Below are positions 8,763 to 17,712 of a stretch of 64,000 bases of DNA, piece by piece (the first letter of the stretch is position 1; every line of letters begins with the position of its first letter). Source of the DNA: Blastococcus sp. HT6-30 (lineage in GTDB: Bacteria; Actinomycetota; Actinomycetes; Mycobacteriales; Geodermatophilaceae); assembly GCF_039729015.1 (NCBI RefSeq), contig NZ_CP155792.1:144001-208000 (forward strand), written 5' to 3'. The notes under the pieces were generated by a model. That model was not told the origin of the DNA. It did no database searches and saw only the letters and a program-made list of their open reading frames with translations. The position numbers and the translations under genes were made by a program.

Positions 8763-9980
8763 TCAGCCCGGCAGCAGGGACAGCAGCCGGGTCATCGTCC
8801 GCGCCAGCACCGACGAGCCGAGCCCGGCGTCCTCGTGCGGCCCGGGCGCCGCCGAGCCCACCGCCGTCCACCAGTCGCGCAGCGGTGCCGGGTCGAGGAC
8901 GTCGATGCGCTCGCCGGGCTGCGGTACGACGACCCGTGCGCCGGTCCGCTCGGCGGCGGCCAGCAGACGCTGCACGGGCTCGGCCCAGCGGTGGAAGGCC
9001 AGGTTGAACGTCGCCCAGTGGATCGGCAGCAGCACCCGACCGCCCAGGTCGCCGTGCGCGCGCATCGCCTCCTCGGGGTCCATGTGGATGGCGTGCCAGG
9101 CGTCGTTGTACGCCCCGATCGGCAGCAGCGTCAGATCGAACGGGCCGAACCGTGCCCCGATCGCGGCGAACGCGGGCGTGTAGCCGGTGTCACCGCCGAA
9201 GAAGACCCGGTGCCGCGGCCCGGCGATCGCCCACGACGCCCACAGGGTGGTGTCGCGGTGGAAGTAGCGGCCGGAGAAGTGTCGCGCCTCGGTGCAGGTG
9301 AGGGTCAGCCCACCGAGGACGTGCGTCTCCTCCCAGTCCAGCTCGACGATCCGCTCCTCGGGCACGTGCCACTTGCGCAGGTGCTCGCCGACGCCCAGGG
9401 GGACGACGAAGGGCGCCGACTGGGTGGCCAGCAGGGCCCGGACGGTGGGCAGGTCGAGGTGGTCGTAGTGGTCGTGGGAGATGAGGACGGCGTCGACCGG
9501 GGGCAGGCCCTCGATCGCCGTCGGCGGTTCGTGCAGGCGTGTCGGCCCGAACACCGGCGACGGCGAGACGCGGTAGCCCCACACCGGGTCGACCAGGATG
9601 CGCTGACCGTCGACCTCGAGCAGCGCGCTGGCGTGCCCGAACCAGGCAACTGCGAGCTCGGCCGCGTCGGCCGGCAGTTCGGCGGAGGCCAGCGGGATCG
9701 GGCCGCCCGGCAGGCCCACGTGCCGCTCCTCGTGCCACTGCCGGAGCAGCCCGTCGCGGGTGTTCGCGGGGGAGAGCGCCGGCGTCGGCATCCGGTTGTG
9801 GAACTTGCCGTCGGAGAACTGCGCCGAGCGGGAGACCACGGGGCGCAACCGGCGGCGGTGCGCGCCCAGCGCGGTGGGCAGACCCCAGGCGGCCGCGGTC
9901 AGCCAGCCGACCGGACCGGCGAGGGCGGCGGCGGTCAGGGCGGCGCGACGAGCGAGGCGGGACGGCACGGTTCCCAGCAT
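8763..9980 (-). CDS. MBL-fold hydrolase, NAPE-PLD/UlaG-like
   Basis: 405 aa. An N-terminal hydrophobic stretch (about 8-35) may anchor it or act as a signal. The metallo-beta-lactamase core begins at LAVAWFGHASALLEVDG, with the metal motif SHDHYDHLD, later ligands in CTEARHFSGRY and FFGGDTGY, and a final histidine in LLPIHWATFNLAFH. The order and the phrase GRYFHRDTTLWASWAI match the NAPE-hydrolysing phospholipase D-like/RomA family. Membrane phospholipid or lipid-A-like substrates are typical, but the specific substrate is unknown. The ATG at 9980 is preferred over an upstream GTG at 10019. The stop lies 3 bases from that of the convergent fpg-like gene. Confidence 0.88.
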   Translation of the reverse strand: MLGTVPSRLARRAALTAAALAGPVGWLTAAAWGLPTALGAHRRRLRPVVSRSAQFSDGKFHNRMPTPALSPANTRDGLLRQWHEERHVGLPGGPIPLASAELPADAAELAVAWFGHASALLEVDGQRILVDPVWGYRVSPSPVFGPTRLHEPPTAIEGLPPVDAVLISHDHYDHLDLPTVRALLATQSAPFVVPLGVGEHLRKWHVPEERIVELDWEETHVLGGLTLTCTEARHFSGRYFHRDTTLWASWAIAGPRHRVFFGGDTGYTPAFAAIGARFGPFDLTLLPIGAYNDAWHAIHMDPEEAMRAHGDLGGRVLLPIHWATFNLAFHRWAEPVQRLLAAAERTGARVVVPQPGERIDVLDPAPLRDWWTAVGSAAPGPHEDAGLGSSVLARTMTRLLSLLPG

Positions 9981-10073
9981 CCCAGGCCGCAGCCGCGGAG
10001 GGGGCGGCCAGACCTGCACGGTGGCCCGTCAGCCGGTCGACGGAGGCCACTGCGCAGATCCCGCCCGGGCGGG

Positions 10074-12533
10074 TCAGCCGGCGATGGCGGCCACGGGGGC
10101 CGTGCGGGCCGCTCGGCGGGCCGGCAGCACCGAGGCAACCAGCCCCGCCGCCGTGGCCACCGCGACGATCGCGGCCACCTGCAGCCAGGGCATGCTCAGC
10201 ACCAGCTCGCCGTACGAGCCGAGCACCGAGGCGACCCCGATCAGCCCGTAGGCGCTGCCCAGCACCACCCCGAGCACCGCGGCCACCCCGGCCACCAGCG
10301 CGGCCTCCCAGGCCAGCAGCCGCCGCAGCTGACCCCGGGTCAGCCCGAGCGCCCGCAGCAGCCCGTTCTCCTGGCGCCGCTCCACCACCGACAGGGCCAG
10401 GGTGTTGCCGACGCCGATCAGCGCGATGACCACCGCCACCCCCAGCAGGCCGGTGACGACGAGCAGCAGCACGTCGAGCACCGAGTCGATCGCGGCGCGC
10501 TCGCTGGCCAGGCCGGTGACGAAGGCGAACGGCATGGCCGCGCCCGCCACGTCGGTGACCTCGTCGATCACGTCGGCCTGGTCGGCGCCGTCGGCCAGCC
10601 GCAGCCAGACGGTGTCGACGGCGGCGTCCGGCGCGAGCCGGGCCAGCTCCGCGGCGGGCAGCGTGGGCCGCTCCACGTCGCCGTACAGCGCGGTGGCCGT
10701 CGCCGTCCGGCCGCCGGAGGTGAAGGTGACCTGCTCGCCGACCGGGACCTCCCAGCTGCACTCCGCCCACCACGGCAGCACGACCTCGCCCGCGGCGGGG
10801 ATCGGCACGTCGCCGGTCGAGTGCATCACCTTCGCCGCGGTGGCGGCGTCCATCCCCGCGACGCCGGTCTCCTCGCCGTCGGGCCCGATCACCGTCGCGG
10901 CGGTGAGAGCCGACGCAGCGACCACGCCGTCGACCGCGGCCAGCCGACCCGGCAGCGACGGCGGCATCGGCTCGCCGCCGGAGACGATCACGTCGGTGGG
11001 GTACTGCGCGGCCAGGCCGGCCTGCGCGGTGGCCCGCGTGGACGCCGCGCCGACGACCATGGCGGTGGTCAGCGTGACGCCGATGAGCAGCGCGGTCGCC
11101 GTGGCCGCCGTCCGCCGCGGGTTGCGGGTGGCGTTGCCGGCGGCGAGCCGGCCCGGCACGCCGCCCAGCCGGGCGGCCAGCCGGCCGACGGCCCCCACGA
11201 CCGGCGGCAGGGCCCGCTGGGCGAGCAGGACGACGCCGAGGAAGCTCAGCGCCCCGCCCGGCAGCGCGATGAGGACGTCGGCGAGATACACCCCGAGCCC
11301 CATGAGCAGCACCCCCGGGACGACCAGGAGCAGCCCGAGCACCAGGCGCAGCACGCCGCCCCGCGACCGCAGCGGCGCCGGGTCGGTCGGCCGGAGCGCG
11401 GCCAGCGGCGCGACCGTCGTGGCGCCACGGGCGGGCGCGAGGGCGGCGAGCAGCGTGGTGAGAGTGCCGACGGCGAGACCGGCGACCACCGCGACCAGCG
11501 GCACGGAGAGGTCCGAGAGGGGGACGGGGGAGTCGGCGGCCTCGGCGATCGCCGACACCCCGGCGGCCAGGCCGATGCCGGCGAGGACCCCGATGACCGA
11601 GGCGGCCAGCCCGGTCAGCACCGCCTCGCCGAGGACGCTGCGGCGTACCTGGCGCGCGGTGGCGCCCACGCAGCGCAGCAGCGCGAGCTCGCGGGTGCGC
11701 TGGGCCAGCAGGACGGCGAACGTGTTGGCGATGACCAGGCCCGCGACCAGCACCGCGACCGTGGCGAAGACCAGGAGCACCGCGGTGAGGGCCATCGTGT
11801 CACCGGTGAGCTGGGCGGCGGCCTGCTCGGCCTGCTCGGTGCCGGTGCGCACCACGACCTGCCGGTCGGCGAGGGCGGCGCCGACCTGCTGCGCCACCTC
11901 CGCGGCCGGAACGCCGTCGGCTCCGGCCACCCGCAGTTCGGACGGGTCCACCGCACCCCAGCCGCGCAGCTGGTCGGTCGTGCCCCAGATGCGGCCGTAG
12001 CTGCCGGCCGTGGGGTCGCCGCCCAGGTCCACCACACCGGTGACCGTGGCGGTGGCGTTCCGCTCGGCGCCGTCCGGCGCGAAGTACGTGAGGTCGATCG
12101 TGTCGCCGACGGCGGCGCCGGTGCGCTCGCTCACGGCGATCTCGCCGGCCGCGTCGGGCAGCTCGCCCTCCGCCAACGCCTGCCAGCGCAGGACGGGCGC
12201 GCCGGCGACCGACTCGGCGAGCAGGTACTGCGCGCCCGTCCGCCCGGGCAGCAAGGCCTGGACACCGGTCTCCCAGGTGGCGTCGACGGCGGCGACGCCG
12301 TCCAGGGCGGCGATGCGGTCCAGCTCGTCGTCGAGGCCGGAGGCGTCCTCGGAGACGACCACCGCGTCCGTGCCGACGTAGGGGGCGCCCACGGCCTCCA
12401 GCACGGTGGCGCGGGAGGTCTCGTTGAGCACCAGGGTGGCCACGACGAAGCCGACGGCGATGACGATCGCGAGGGTGGAGGCGATCAGCCTCGCGGCGTG
12501 CGCCCGGGCGGTGGCGAGGGTGACGCCGCGCAT
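10074..12533 (-). CDS. FtsX-like ABC transporter permease
   Basis: 819-aa integral membrane subunit. Architecture is TM1 (about 17-40), a large extracytoplasmic region, TM cluster about 245-380, a central pair near 400-460, TM near 480-500, a second extracytoplasmic region and a C-terminal cluster ending in SVLPARRAAR. Two FtsX-type domains show AQRTRELALLRCVGAT and VERRQENGLLRALGLT, hallmarks of the MacB/LolC/YknZ group. It starts one base after the stop of the ATPase gene. These exporters move lipoproteins, peptides or antibiotics without a transport cycle across the bilayer; the substrate is unknown. The adjacent two-component pair probably controls it. Confidence 0.93.
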   Translation of the reverse strand: MRGVTLATARAHAARLIASTLAIVIAVGFVVATLVLNETSRATVLEAVGAPYVGTDAVVVSEDASGLDDELDRIAALDGVAAVDATWETGVQALLPGRTGAQYLLAESVAGAPVLRWQALAEGELPDAAGEIAVSERTGAAVGDTIDLTYFAPDGAERNATATVTGVVDLGGDPTAGSYGRIWGTTDQLRGWGAVDPSELRVAGADGVPAAEVAQQVGAALADRQVVVRTGTEQAEQAAAQLTGDTMALTAVLLVFATVAVLVAGLVIANTFAVLLAQRTRELALLRCVGATARQVRRSVLGEAVLTGLAASVIGVLAGIGLAAGVSAIAEAADSPVPLSDLSVPLVAVVAGLAVGTLTTLLAALAPARGATTVAPLAALRPTDPAPLRSRGGVLRLVLGLLLVVPGVLLMGLGVYLADVLIALPGGALSFLGVVLLAQRALPPVVGAVGRLAARLGGVPGRLAAGNATRNPRRTAATATALLIGVTLTTAMVVGAASTRATAQAGLAAQYPTDVIVSGGEPMPPSLPGRLAAVDGVVAASALTAATVIGPDGEETGVAGMDAATAAKVMHSTGDVPIPAAGEVVLPWWAECSWEVPVGEQVTFTSGGRTATATALYGDVERPTLPAAELARLAPDAAVDTVWLRLADGADQADVIDEVTDVAGAAMPFAFVTGLASERAAIDSVLDVLLLVVTGLLGVAVVIALIGVGNTLALSVVERRQENGLLRALGLTRGQLRRLLAWEAALVAGVAAVLGVVLGSAYGLIGVASVLGSYGELVLSMPWLQVAAIVAVATAAGLVASVLPARRAARTAPVAAIAG

Positions 12534-12534
12534 G

Positions 12535-13308
12535 TCAGGCACCCAGTCCGCGCAGCGCGTCGAGCACCGACTCGGCGGTGGGGTGCAGCAGCTCGCCGGC
12601 CAGCCGCCCGTCGGCCAGGAGCACCACGCGGTCGGCGTAGGCGGCGGCGGACGGGTCGTGGGTGACCATGACGACGGTCTGCCCGGTCTCCTTGACGCTG
12701 GAGCGGAGCAGGCCGAGCACCTCCGCGCCGCTGCGGGAGTCGAGGTTGCCCGTCGGCTCGTCGGCGAAGACGACGTCGGGACGGGGGAGCAGGGCGCGGG
12801 CGATCGCCACCCGCTGCTGCTGGCCGCCGGAGAGCTCGTGCGGCCGGTGCCCGAGCCGTTCCCGCAGGCCGAGCCGGGCGACGACGTCGTCGAACCACAC
12901 CGGGTCGGGGCGCTGGCCGGCCAGCTGCATCGGCAGCACGATGTTCTCGCGGGCGGGCAGCACCGGCAGCAGGTTGAACGCCTGGAAGACGAAGCCGATC
13001 CGCGAGCGGCGCAGCGCGGTCAGCTCGTCGTCGTGCAGGCTGGTCAGCTCGGTGTCGCCGAGCCAGACCTGCCCGGCGGTGGCGGCGTCCAGCCCCGCCA
13101 GGCAGTGCATGAGCGTGGACTTGCCCGAACCGGACGGGCCCATGATCGCGGTGAACTCGCCGCGGGCGAACGAGACGTCGACGCCGGCGAGCGCGTGGAC
13201 GGCGGTCTCCCCGCTGCCGTAGGTCTTGCGCAGGCCGGTGGCGCGGACGGCTGCGCCGGACAGGGACGCCGGCGGTTCGCCGGGGACGGTCAGGACCGGG
13301 ACGGGCAC
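12535..13308 (-). CDS. ABC transporter ATP-binding protein, MacB/LolD type
   Basis: 257 aa. Walker A is GPSGSGKST, Q loop VFQAFNLLPVLPA, signature LSGGQQQRVAIARALL, Walker B VVFADEPTGNLDS and the H switch VMVTHD. The ENIVLPMQLAG and GNLDS elements are typical of ATPases that pair with FtsX-like permeases. A GTG start at 13308 gives a 20-residue leader before the ABC domain. It is the first gene of the exporter pair; the permease follows with a 1-base gap. Confidence 0.96.
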   Translation of the reverse strand: MPVPVLTVPGEPPASLSGAAVRATGLRKTYGSGETAVHALAGVDVSFARGEFTAIMGPSGSGKSTLMHCLAGLDAATAGQVWLGDTELTSLHDDELTALRRSRIGFVFQAFNLLPVLPARENIVLPMQLAGQRPDPVWFDDVVARLGLRERLGHRPHELSGGQQQRVAIARALLPRPDVVFADEPTGNLDSRSGAEVLGLLRSSVKETGQTVVMVTHDPSAAAYADRVVLLADGRLAGELLHPTAESVLDALRGLGA

Positions 13309-13325
13309 GGATGCCTCCGAGGTGG

Positions 13326-13369
13326 GGGACGACGACGGGGATCACGTTCTCCTCCGGCGTCGTCGTCCC
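13326..13369. terminator. Hairpin between regulator and ABC exporter genes
   Basis: A perfect 12-bp inverted repeat (13326-13337 with 13358-13369) with a 20-base loop lies downstream of the minus-strand regulator and just upstream of the ATPase gene. It may terminate the two-component operon or form part of the exporter leader. A second smaller repeat (13438-13445 with 13458-13465) sits right after the regulator stop. Confidence 0.55.
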
Positions 13370-13468
13370 GCGTCGGAGCGCGGGATGATCTGCGGCGTCA
13401 TCCCCCGGTCGTACAGACGGGTTCCCCTGCCCGACCGCTCGCGGGCTCGCCGAGGCCCCCGCGAGGGC

Positions 13469-14164
13469 CTACGCGTTGCGGAGCAGGTCCGCAGGGGCGA
13501 CCAGGCCGGTGCGGTAGGCCAGGACGACGGCCTGGACCCGGTCCCGCGAGCCGGTCTTGGCCAGCACCCGGCCGACGTGCGTCTTCACCGTCGCCTCGCT
13601 GACGAAGAAGTGCGCGGCGATTTCGCTGTTGGTCGCGCCGTACGCCATCTGCTCCAGCACCTCGCGCTCGCGCTGGGTGAGCGCGGCCAGGCCCGGATCG
13701 GCCTGGCCGGCCGGCACGACCGGCGCTCCGCCGCGCAGCAGCGGGGCGACGTGCTGCAGCAACCGGCGGGTGGAGCTGGCCGCGATCACTGAGTCGCCCG
13801 CGTGCACCGTGCGGACGGCGGCGAGCATGTCCTCGGGCGCGGCGTCCTTGAGCAGGAAGCCGCTGGCCCCGGCGCCGATCGCGGCCACCACGTACTCGTC
13901 GAGGTCGAACGTCGTCAGGACGACGACCCGGGGCGGATCCGGGAGCGCGGTGACCTGCCGGGTGGCCTCGATCCCGTCGGTGCCGGGCATGCGGATGTCC
14001 ATGAGGACGACGTCGGCGGAGGTGCCGCCCAGCAGCTCGACCGCGGCCGCGCCGTCGCCGGCCTCCCCCACCACGGTGAGGTCGGGCTGGGAGTCGATCA
14101 CCATGCGGAAGCCCGCGCGGACCATCTGCTGGTCGTCCACGAGGACCACCCGGATCGCGCTCAT
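13469..14164 (-). CDS. NarL/LuxR-family response regulator
   Basis: 231 aa. The receiver domain (about 3-120) has VLVDDQQMVRAG, phosphoacceptor Asp56 in VLMDIRMPGTDG and LLKDAAPEDM. The GerE-type HTH (about 165-228) shows LTQREREVLEQMAYGATNSEIA and SEATVKTHVGRVLAKTGSRDR. The ATG at 14164 overlaps the kinase stop by 4 bp (ATGA). Proximity to the ABC exporter suggests, but does not prove, that it controls it, as in DesR/LiaR-like systems. Confidence 0.96.
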   Translation of the reverse strand: MSAIRVVLVDDQQMVRAGFRMVIDSQPDLTVVGEAGDGAAAVELLGGTSADVVLMDIRMPGTDGIEATRQVTALPDPPRVVVLTTFDLDEYVVAAIGAGASGFLLKDAAPEDMLAAVRTVHAGDSVIAASSTRRLLQHVAPLLRGGAPVVPAGQADPGLAALTQREREVLEQMAYGATNSEIAAHFFVSEATVKTHVGRVLAKTGSRDRVQAVVLAYRTGLVAPADLLRNA

Positions 14165-15348
14165 CGAGCCGGACGGTAGGGCAGTGCCGCGTGCACGCCG
14201 AACCCTCCGCCGTGTCGCGGGCCGGCCTCGAGCCGCCCGCCGTGCAGCTGGGCCCGCTCCCGCATGCCGCGCAGCCCTTGGCCGCTGCCGTCGGAGCCGG
14301 CGACGGCCGCCGAAGCCCCGCGGCCGTCGTCGAGCACCGAAAGCTCCAGCGCGTCGGGCCGCCACTGCAGGCGCACCCAGGCCCGCCCGGCCGGACCCGC
14401 GTGCTTGAGCACGTTGGTGAGCGACTCCTGGACGATCCGGTAGGCCGCCAGCTGCGGGCCGGCCGGCAGGGGCTGCGGGGTGCCCTCGACGATCAGGTCG
14501 ACGTCCAGCCCGCTGGCGCGCACGTCCTCGACCAGGGTGGGGATCGCGTCGACGTCGGGCTGCGGGGCGTACTCCTCCCCGCCGCCGTCCCGGAGGACGC
14601 CGAGCAGGGCGCGCATGTCGGTGAGCGCCTGGCGGCCGGTGGCGGCGATCGCATCGAGGGCGTCGGTGGCGGACTGCGGATCGGCCCTGCCGGCGTAGCG
14701 GCCGCCGTCGGCCTGTGCGATGACCACCGACAGCGAGTGCGCCACGACGTCGTGCATCTCGCGGGCGATCCGGGCCCGCTCCGCGGTGGCCGCCAGCCGC
14801 ATCTCCTGGTCGCGCTCCAGCTCCAGCAGCCGGGCGCGCTCCTCCAGGCCGGCCATGCGGAGCGCCCGCGCCCGGCGCAGATCCCCCAGGGCCCACGCGG
14901 CCACCACGGAGACCCCGATGGCACCAGCAGTGATGAGCGTGCTGTCGGACGTGTCGGCGCCGAAGTAGCGGGCGGCGGCCAGGACCGCGCCCACCAGGCC
15001 GGCGACCAGGCCGGCCCGGCCGGCCCAGCGCGGGGCGTAGGCGGCCAGCGAGTAGACCATCACCAGCGCCGCGTAGTTGGCGGCCAAGAACTGCGAGGAG
15101 ACGACCAGCTCCAGCAGCCCGGCCGCGACCACCGCTGCCGCGGCGGGAACCGGCGCCCGACGCCGCCACGCCAGCGGCACGACCAGCAGCACCCCGACGA
15201 CGAAGGACGCACCCTCGTCCGGCCAGTACGACCCGGCGGGCAACACGACCGTGACCATGCCGATCGCCGTCGCGAGCGCCAGGTCGACCAGGAACGGCCG
15301 CTCGCGCAGCTCCGCCACCAGGCGCTCTCCGGGGGCAGACCCGTCCAT
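14161..15348 (-). CDS. DesK/NarX-type sensor histidine kinase
   Basis: 395 aa. Five or six hydrophobic segments fill about residues 20-155 with almost no extracytoplasmic domain, the intramembrane-sensing layout. A coiled-coil (about 158-190) leads to HisKA_3 with His199 in REMHDVVAHSLSVV. The ATPase domain has the N box QESLTNVLKHAG and G box GSGQGLRGMRERAQLHGG. It forms an operon with the overlapping NarL-type regulator and probably senses membrane state or an antimicrobial handled by the adjacent MacB-like exporter; that function is inferred from neighbourhood. Confidence 0.95.
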   Translation of the reverse strand: MDGSAPGERLVAELRERPFLVDLALATAIGMVTVVLPAGSYWPDEGASFVVGVLLVVPLAWRRRAPVPAAAAVVAAGLLELVVSSQFLAANYAALVMVYSLAAYAPRWAGRAGLVAGLVGAVLAAARYFGADTSDSTLITAGAIGVSVVAAWALGDLRRARALRMAGLEERARLLELERDQEMRLAATAERARIAREMHDVVAHSLSVVIAQADGGRYAGRADPQSATDALDAIAATGRQALTDMRALLGVLRDGGGEEYAPQPDVDAIPTLVEDVRASGLDVDLIVEGTPQPLPAGPQLAAYRIVQESLTNVLKHAGPAGRAWVRLQWRPDALELSVLDDGRGASAAVAGSDGSGQGLRGMRERAQLHGGRLEAGPRHGGGFGVHAALPYRPAR

Positions 15349-15423
15349 GCCGGAGAGCCTAGGGACGGCCGCGCCGCACCTCGTCGCCCCCCGGGAGGAT
15401 CTCCGCGTCCCCCCGCAGGAGGA

Positions 15424-15996
15424 TCAGCTGCCCGACGAGGGGTCCTCGTCGGGCTCGGGGATGTCGTCGCCCGCGGCGGCGACGACCGCGTCGACGGTGA
15501 CCTCCTGGCCGTTGCTGAAGGAGAAGGTGACCGGGATCGACTGCGACGAGCGCAGGTCGCGGTCCAACCCGACGAGCTGCACCGAAGGCAGGTCCGGCGC
15601 CCCGACGTAGAGGTTGTCGTTCGCGGGCACCTCCAGCGACGAGGCCGCCTGCTCGGTGCTGTCGGCGAAGATCCGCGCCTCGGCGAACTCCTCCCCGGTG
15701 ATGGTGTCGAGGGTGACGACGTCGGACCCCGAGTTCGTGACCGCGAAGGTCAGCGGGGCGTCCTCGCCGGCGCTGTAGAGGCCGTCGGCGGGGTAGGGGA
15801 GCTCCACGTCGGCGAGCGTCACGTCCTCGGTGACGGACTCGTCCGGCCCGGGGTTGCCGCGGTCGACCTCGGTACCGATCTCCTCGATCGGGTTGGCCGA
15901 GTTCTCCTCCTCGGCGACTCCGCCGCAGGCGGCCAGGGGCAGGGCCGTGGCGAAGAGCAGGGCGGCGAACGGGTGCGTGCGGGTGCGGCGGGTCAT
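15424..15996 (-). CDS. Secreted lipoprotein of unknown function
   Basis: 190 aa. N-terminus MTRRTRTHPF, hydrophobic core and lipobox LAAC (Cys24) mark a lipoprotein. An acidic linker (about 28-60) precedes a beta-rich domain (about 62-175) with alternating strands such as LTFAVTNSGSDVVTLDTITG and IPVTFSFSNGQEVTVDAVV. The general plan resembles PCu(A)C-like or immunoglobulin-like periplasmic domains of actinobacteria, but the Met/His copper ligands of PCu(A)C are absent. The C-terminus is acidic and disordered. No function is assigned. Confidence 0.82.
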   Translation of the reverse strand: MTRRTRTHPFAALLFATALPLAACGGVAEEENSANPIEEIGTEVDRGNPGPDESVTEDVTLADVELPYPADGLYSAGEDAPLTFAVTNSGSDVVTLDTITGEEFAEARIFADSTEQAASSLEVPANDNLYVGAPDLPSVQLVGLDRDLRSSQSIPVTFSFSNGQEVTVDAVVAAAGDDIPEPDEDPSSGS

Positions 15997-16018
15997 GCTG
16001 GTCCTTCCGGGGGCGGCG

Positions 16019-16051
16019 GGCGACCGTCCGGGGCTACCCCGGGCGGTCGCC
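16019..16051. other. Strong hairpin upstream of lipoprotein gene
   Basis: Stem 16019-16026 with 16044-16051, continued by 16028-16033 with 16037-16042, gives about 15 bp over a 3-base loop. It lies 23 bases upstream of the lipoprotein start on the minus strand and about 54 bases before the small zinc-ribbon gene on the plus strand. There is no upstream gene on the plus strand for it to terminate. It could attenuate the lipoprotein gene or insulate the two divergent starts. Confidence 0.5.
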
Positions 16052-16104
16052 GGCACGGCGCCGGTAGGCCGACCGCAACACAGTCGTCGCATTGGGGAGG
16101 GCAC

Positions 16105-16260
16105 GTGGGCGACGACGACCGGGCGCGCCGGCCGCCCGACGACGACGGCGGGGACCCGGCCTGCTGGCTGCGCCGGGTCTGCCCGGCGTGCGGCGGGCTG
16201 GCCGACGAGGACCCGCCGACGGTGTGCCCGCGCTGCGGGACGCGGCTGCCGGCCGGGTGA
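16105..16260 (+). CDS. Small zinc-ribbon protein
   Basis: 51-aa protein. The GTG at 16105 is backed by a good ribosome site (ggggaggg, 3-4 bases upstream). The N-terminal half is very acidic and basic mixed (DDDRARRPPDDDGGD). The C-terminal half has two knuckles, CPACG and CPRCG, separated by 13 residues, predicting one zinc ribbon. Two further residues (CWLRRV) resemble a short motif seen in similar tiny actinobacterial proteins. Function is unknown; a nucleic acid or protein adaptor role is plausible. Confidence 0.75.
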   Translation: MGDDDRARRPPDDDGGDPACWLRRVCPACGGLADEDPPTVCPRCGTRLPAG

Positions 16261-16264
16261 GCGC

Positions 16265-17587
16265 TCAGGCTGCGGCGGAGCGGCCGGCCAGGTGCCGGGC
16301 GGCCGCCACGAACTCGCACAGCCCCTGCCGCAGTGCCACAGCCGCCCGGTCGGCCGGCACGTGCACCTCGTCCCGGGGGTCCAGGGGCAGCCCGCTGATC
16401 GACAGGAGTTCCTGCGAGCGGACGTCTTCGGCGAGGATCCGGCGCTGCAGGGCCACCTGGTCGGCCAGCCAGCCTGGCGTGGGCAAGGGCTGCCCGGGGC
16501 CGGCGGAGACCAGCAGGCAGGTGTAGATGCGGGTGGAGTCCAGGTCCTCGGGTTGCAGGAAGTACAGGAGCGTCGTGGCTGCCCCGGAGTCCAGGAACTC
16601 CTGCCGCAGGCGCAGCCGGAACGGCGCCCGGAAGACGTAGGTGGTCCGGCGGCGCTGCCGCAGCGGGCGGGCGCCGGTGGCCACCTCGGGGTCCACGGGG
16701 TTGTCCACCCACTGCTCGCGCACCACCCGGAAGCCACCCGGCTCGGCCAGCACCTCGACCGGATCCACGTCGGCCCGGTCGGGCGTGCCGATCGTGGTGG
16801 CGTGGACGAACGGGCCGTGCGTCGCATCGAGGAAGGTGTCCGCGAGCGGTCCCGCCGGGCCGGGGGACCGCGTCGGGGGCAGCCACCGGGGGACGAAACG
16901 CCGATCGGCGGCCTCGGGCACGTCCAGCGTCCGGTCGATGGGGTCGGCCGGCGCCAGCCACACCACGCCGAGCCGCTCGCGGACGCCGAACGCCGACGGT
17001 GAGATCACGAGGCCGTCGTCGGAACGACCCAGCGTCCAGGTGCGACCCAGCAGCCGGACCTGCAGCCAGCCGCCGGGCCGGAGCTCCGTGGTCACCGCCA
17101 CCGGGTGCCAGGCGTGCTCCAGGGACGGGTCGAGGTTGTCGAGGACCCGGCCGCTGGGCGGACCCGGCGGTGGAGCCGGCTCGGGTCGCGGCTCGGCGAC
17201 CGGCCGGGGCGGGCCGGCTCTGGTCTGCTCGGGGGCCAGCCAGATCCAGCCGTACCGCTCCTCCACCGCCCACGGGCCGACCAGGTCCGCCCGCGGAGGC
17301 GGGCAGCCGTCCGCCCCCAGGGTGGGGACCTCCGTGCAGCGGCCGTCACCGTCGAACCGCCATCCGTGGGCGGGGCAGACCAGCCGGCCGTCGGTCACGA
17401 GTCCCCCGGCCAGCGGCACGAGCCGGTGCGGGCACCGGGCGGGGAACGCGCTCACCTCGCCCCCGGGTCGCAGCCGGACGACGACGTAGGCGCGCCCGCC
17501 CGCGCCGACCGGCACCGGCGTGGTGCCGATCTCGGCGGCGCGGGCCACCGCGAACCATCCCGACGACGCAGCACTGGATGCGGCCAT
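16265..17587 (-). CDS. Rieske [2Fe-2S] ring-hydroxylating oxygenase, alpha subunit
   Basis: 440-aa iron-dependent oxygenase. The Rieske domain (about 10-115) has ligands Cys52/His54 in CPHRLVPLAGG and Cys71/His74 in CPAHGWRF. The catalytic domain carries NLDPSLEHAWHPVA, then DATHGPFVHATTIG with the two mononuclear-iron histidines spaced H-x4-H; the third ligand should be an acidic residue further on. This layout matches the PaO/vanillate-demethylase-like group, which acts on aromatic acids, chlorophyll catabolites or steroids. No reductase or ferredoxin gene is adjacent. ATG 17587 or the GTG at 17599 could be the start. Substrate unknown. Confidence 0.85.
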   Translation of the reverse strand: MAASSAASSGWFAVARAAEIGTTPVPVGAGGRAYVVVRLRPGGEVSAFPARCPHRLVPLAGGLVTDGRLVCPAHGWRFDGDGRCTEVPTLGADGCPPPRADLVGPWAVEERYGWIWLAPEQTRAGPPRPVAEPRPEPAPPPGPPSGRVLDNLDPSLEHAWHPVAVTTELRPGGWLQVRLLGRTWTLGRSDDGLVISPSAFGVRERLGVVWLAPADPIDRTLDVPEAADRRFVPRWLPPTRSPGPAGPLADTFLDATHGPFVHATTIGTPDRADVDPVEVLAEPGGFRVVREQWVDNPVDPEVATGARPLRQRRRTTYVFRAPFRLRLRQEFLDSGAATTLLYFLQPEDLDSTRIYTCLLVSAGPGQPLPTPGWLADQVALQRRILAEDVRSQELLSISGLPLDPRDEVHVPADRAAVALRQGLCEFVAAARHLAGRSAAA

Positions 17588-17712
17588 GAGCCATTGCACC
17601 GGTGGCCGGTTCCGACCGGGTTACGGGCGGTGCAACGTTGTGGGTCAGCCGACGGTCGTGTGCTCCGTGAGCGGGGCCGGACCCTCCGCAGGGTGCCGCG
17701 TCGGGCGACGGG

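Noticed and set aside
8835..12665. Plus-strand open frame of 1276 codons
   Set aside because: It is antisense to the MBL hydrolase and the FtsX-like permease and consists of low-complexity Gly/Arg/Gln/His residues typical of shadow frames in high-GC DNA.
15424..15996. PCu(A)C copper chaperone
   Set aside because: The fold may be similar but the Met/His copper ligands are missing.
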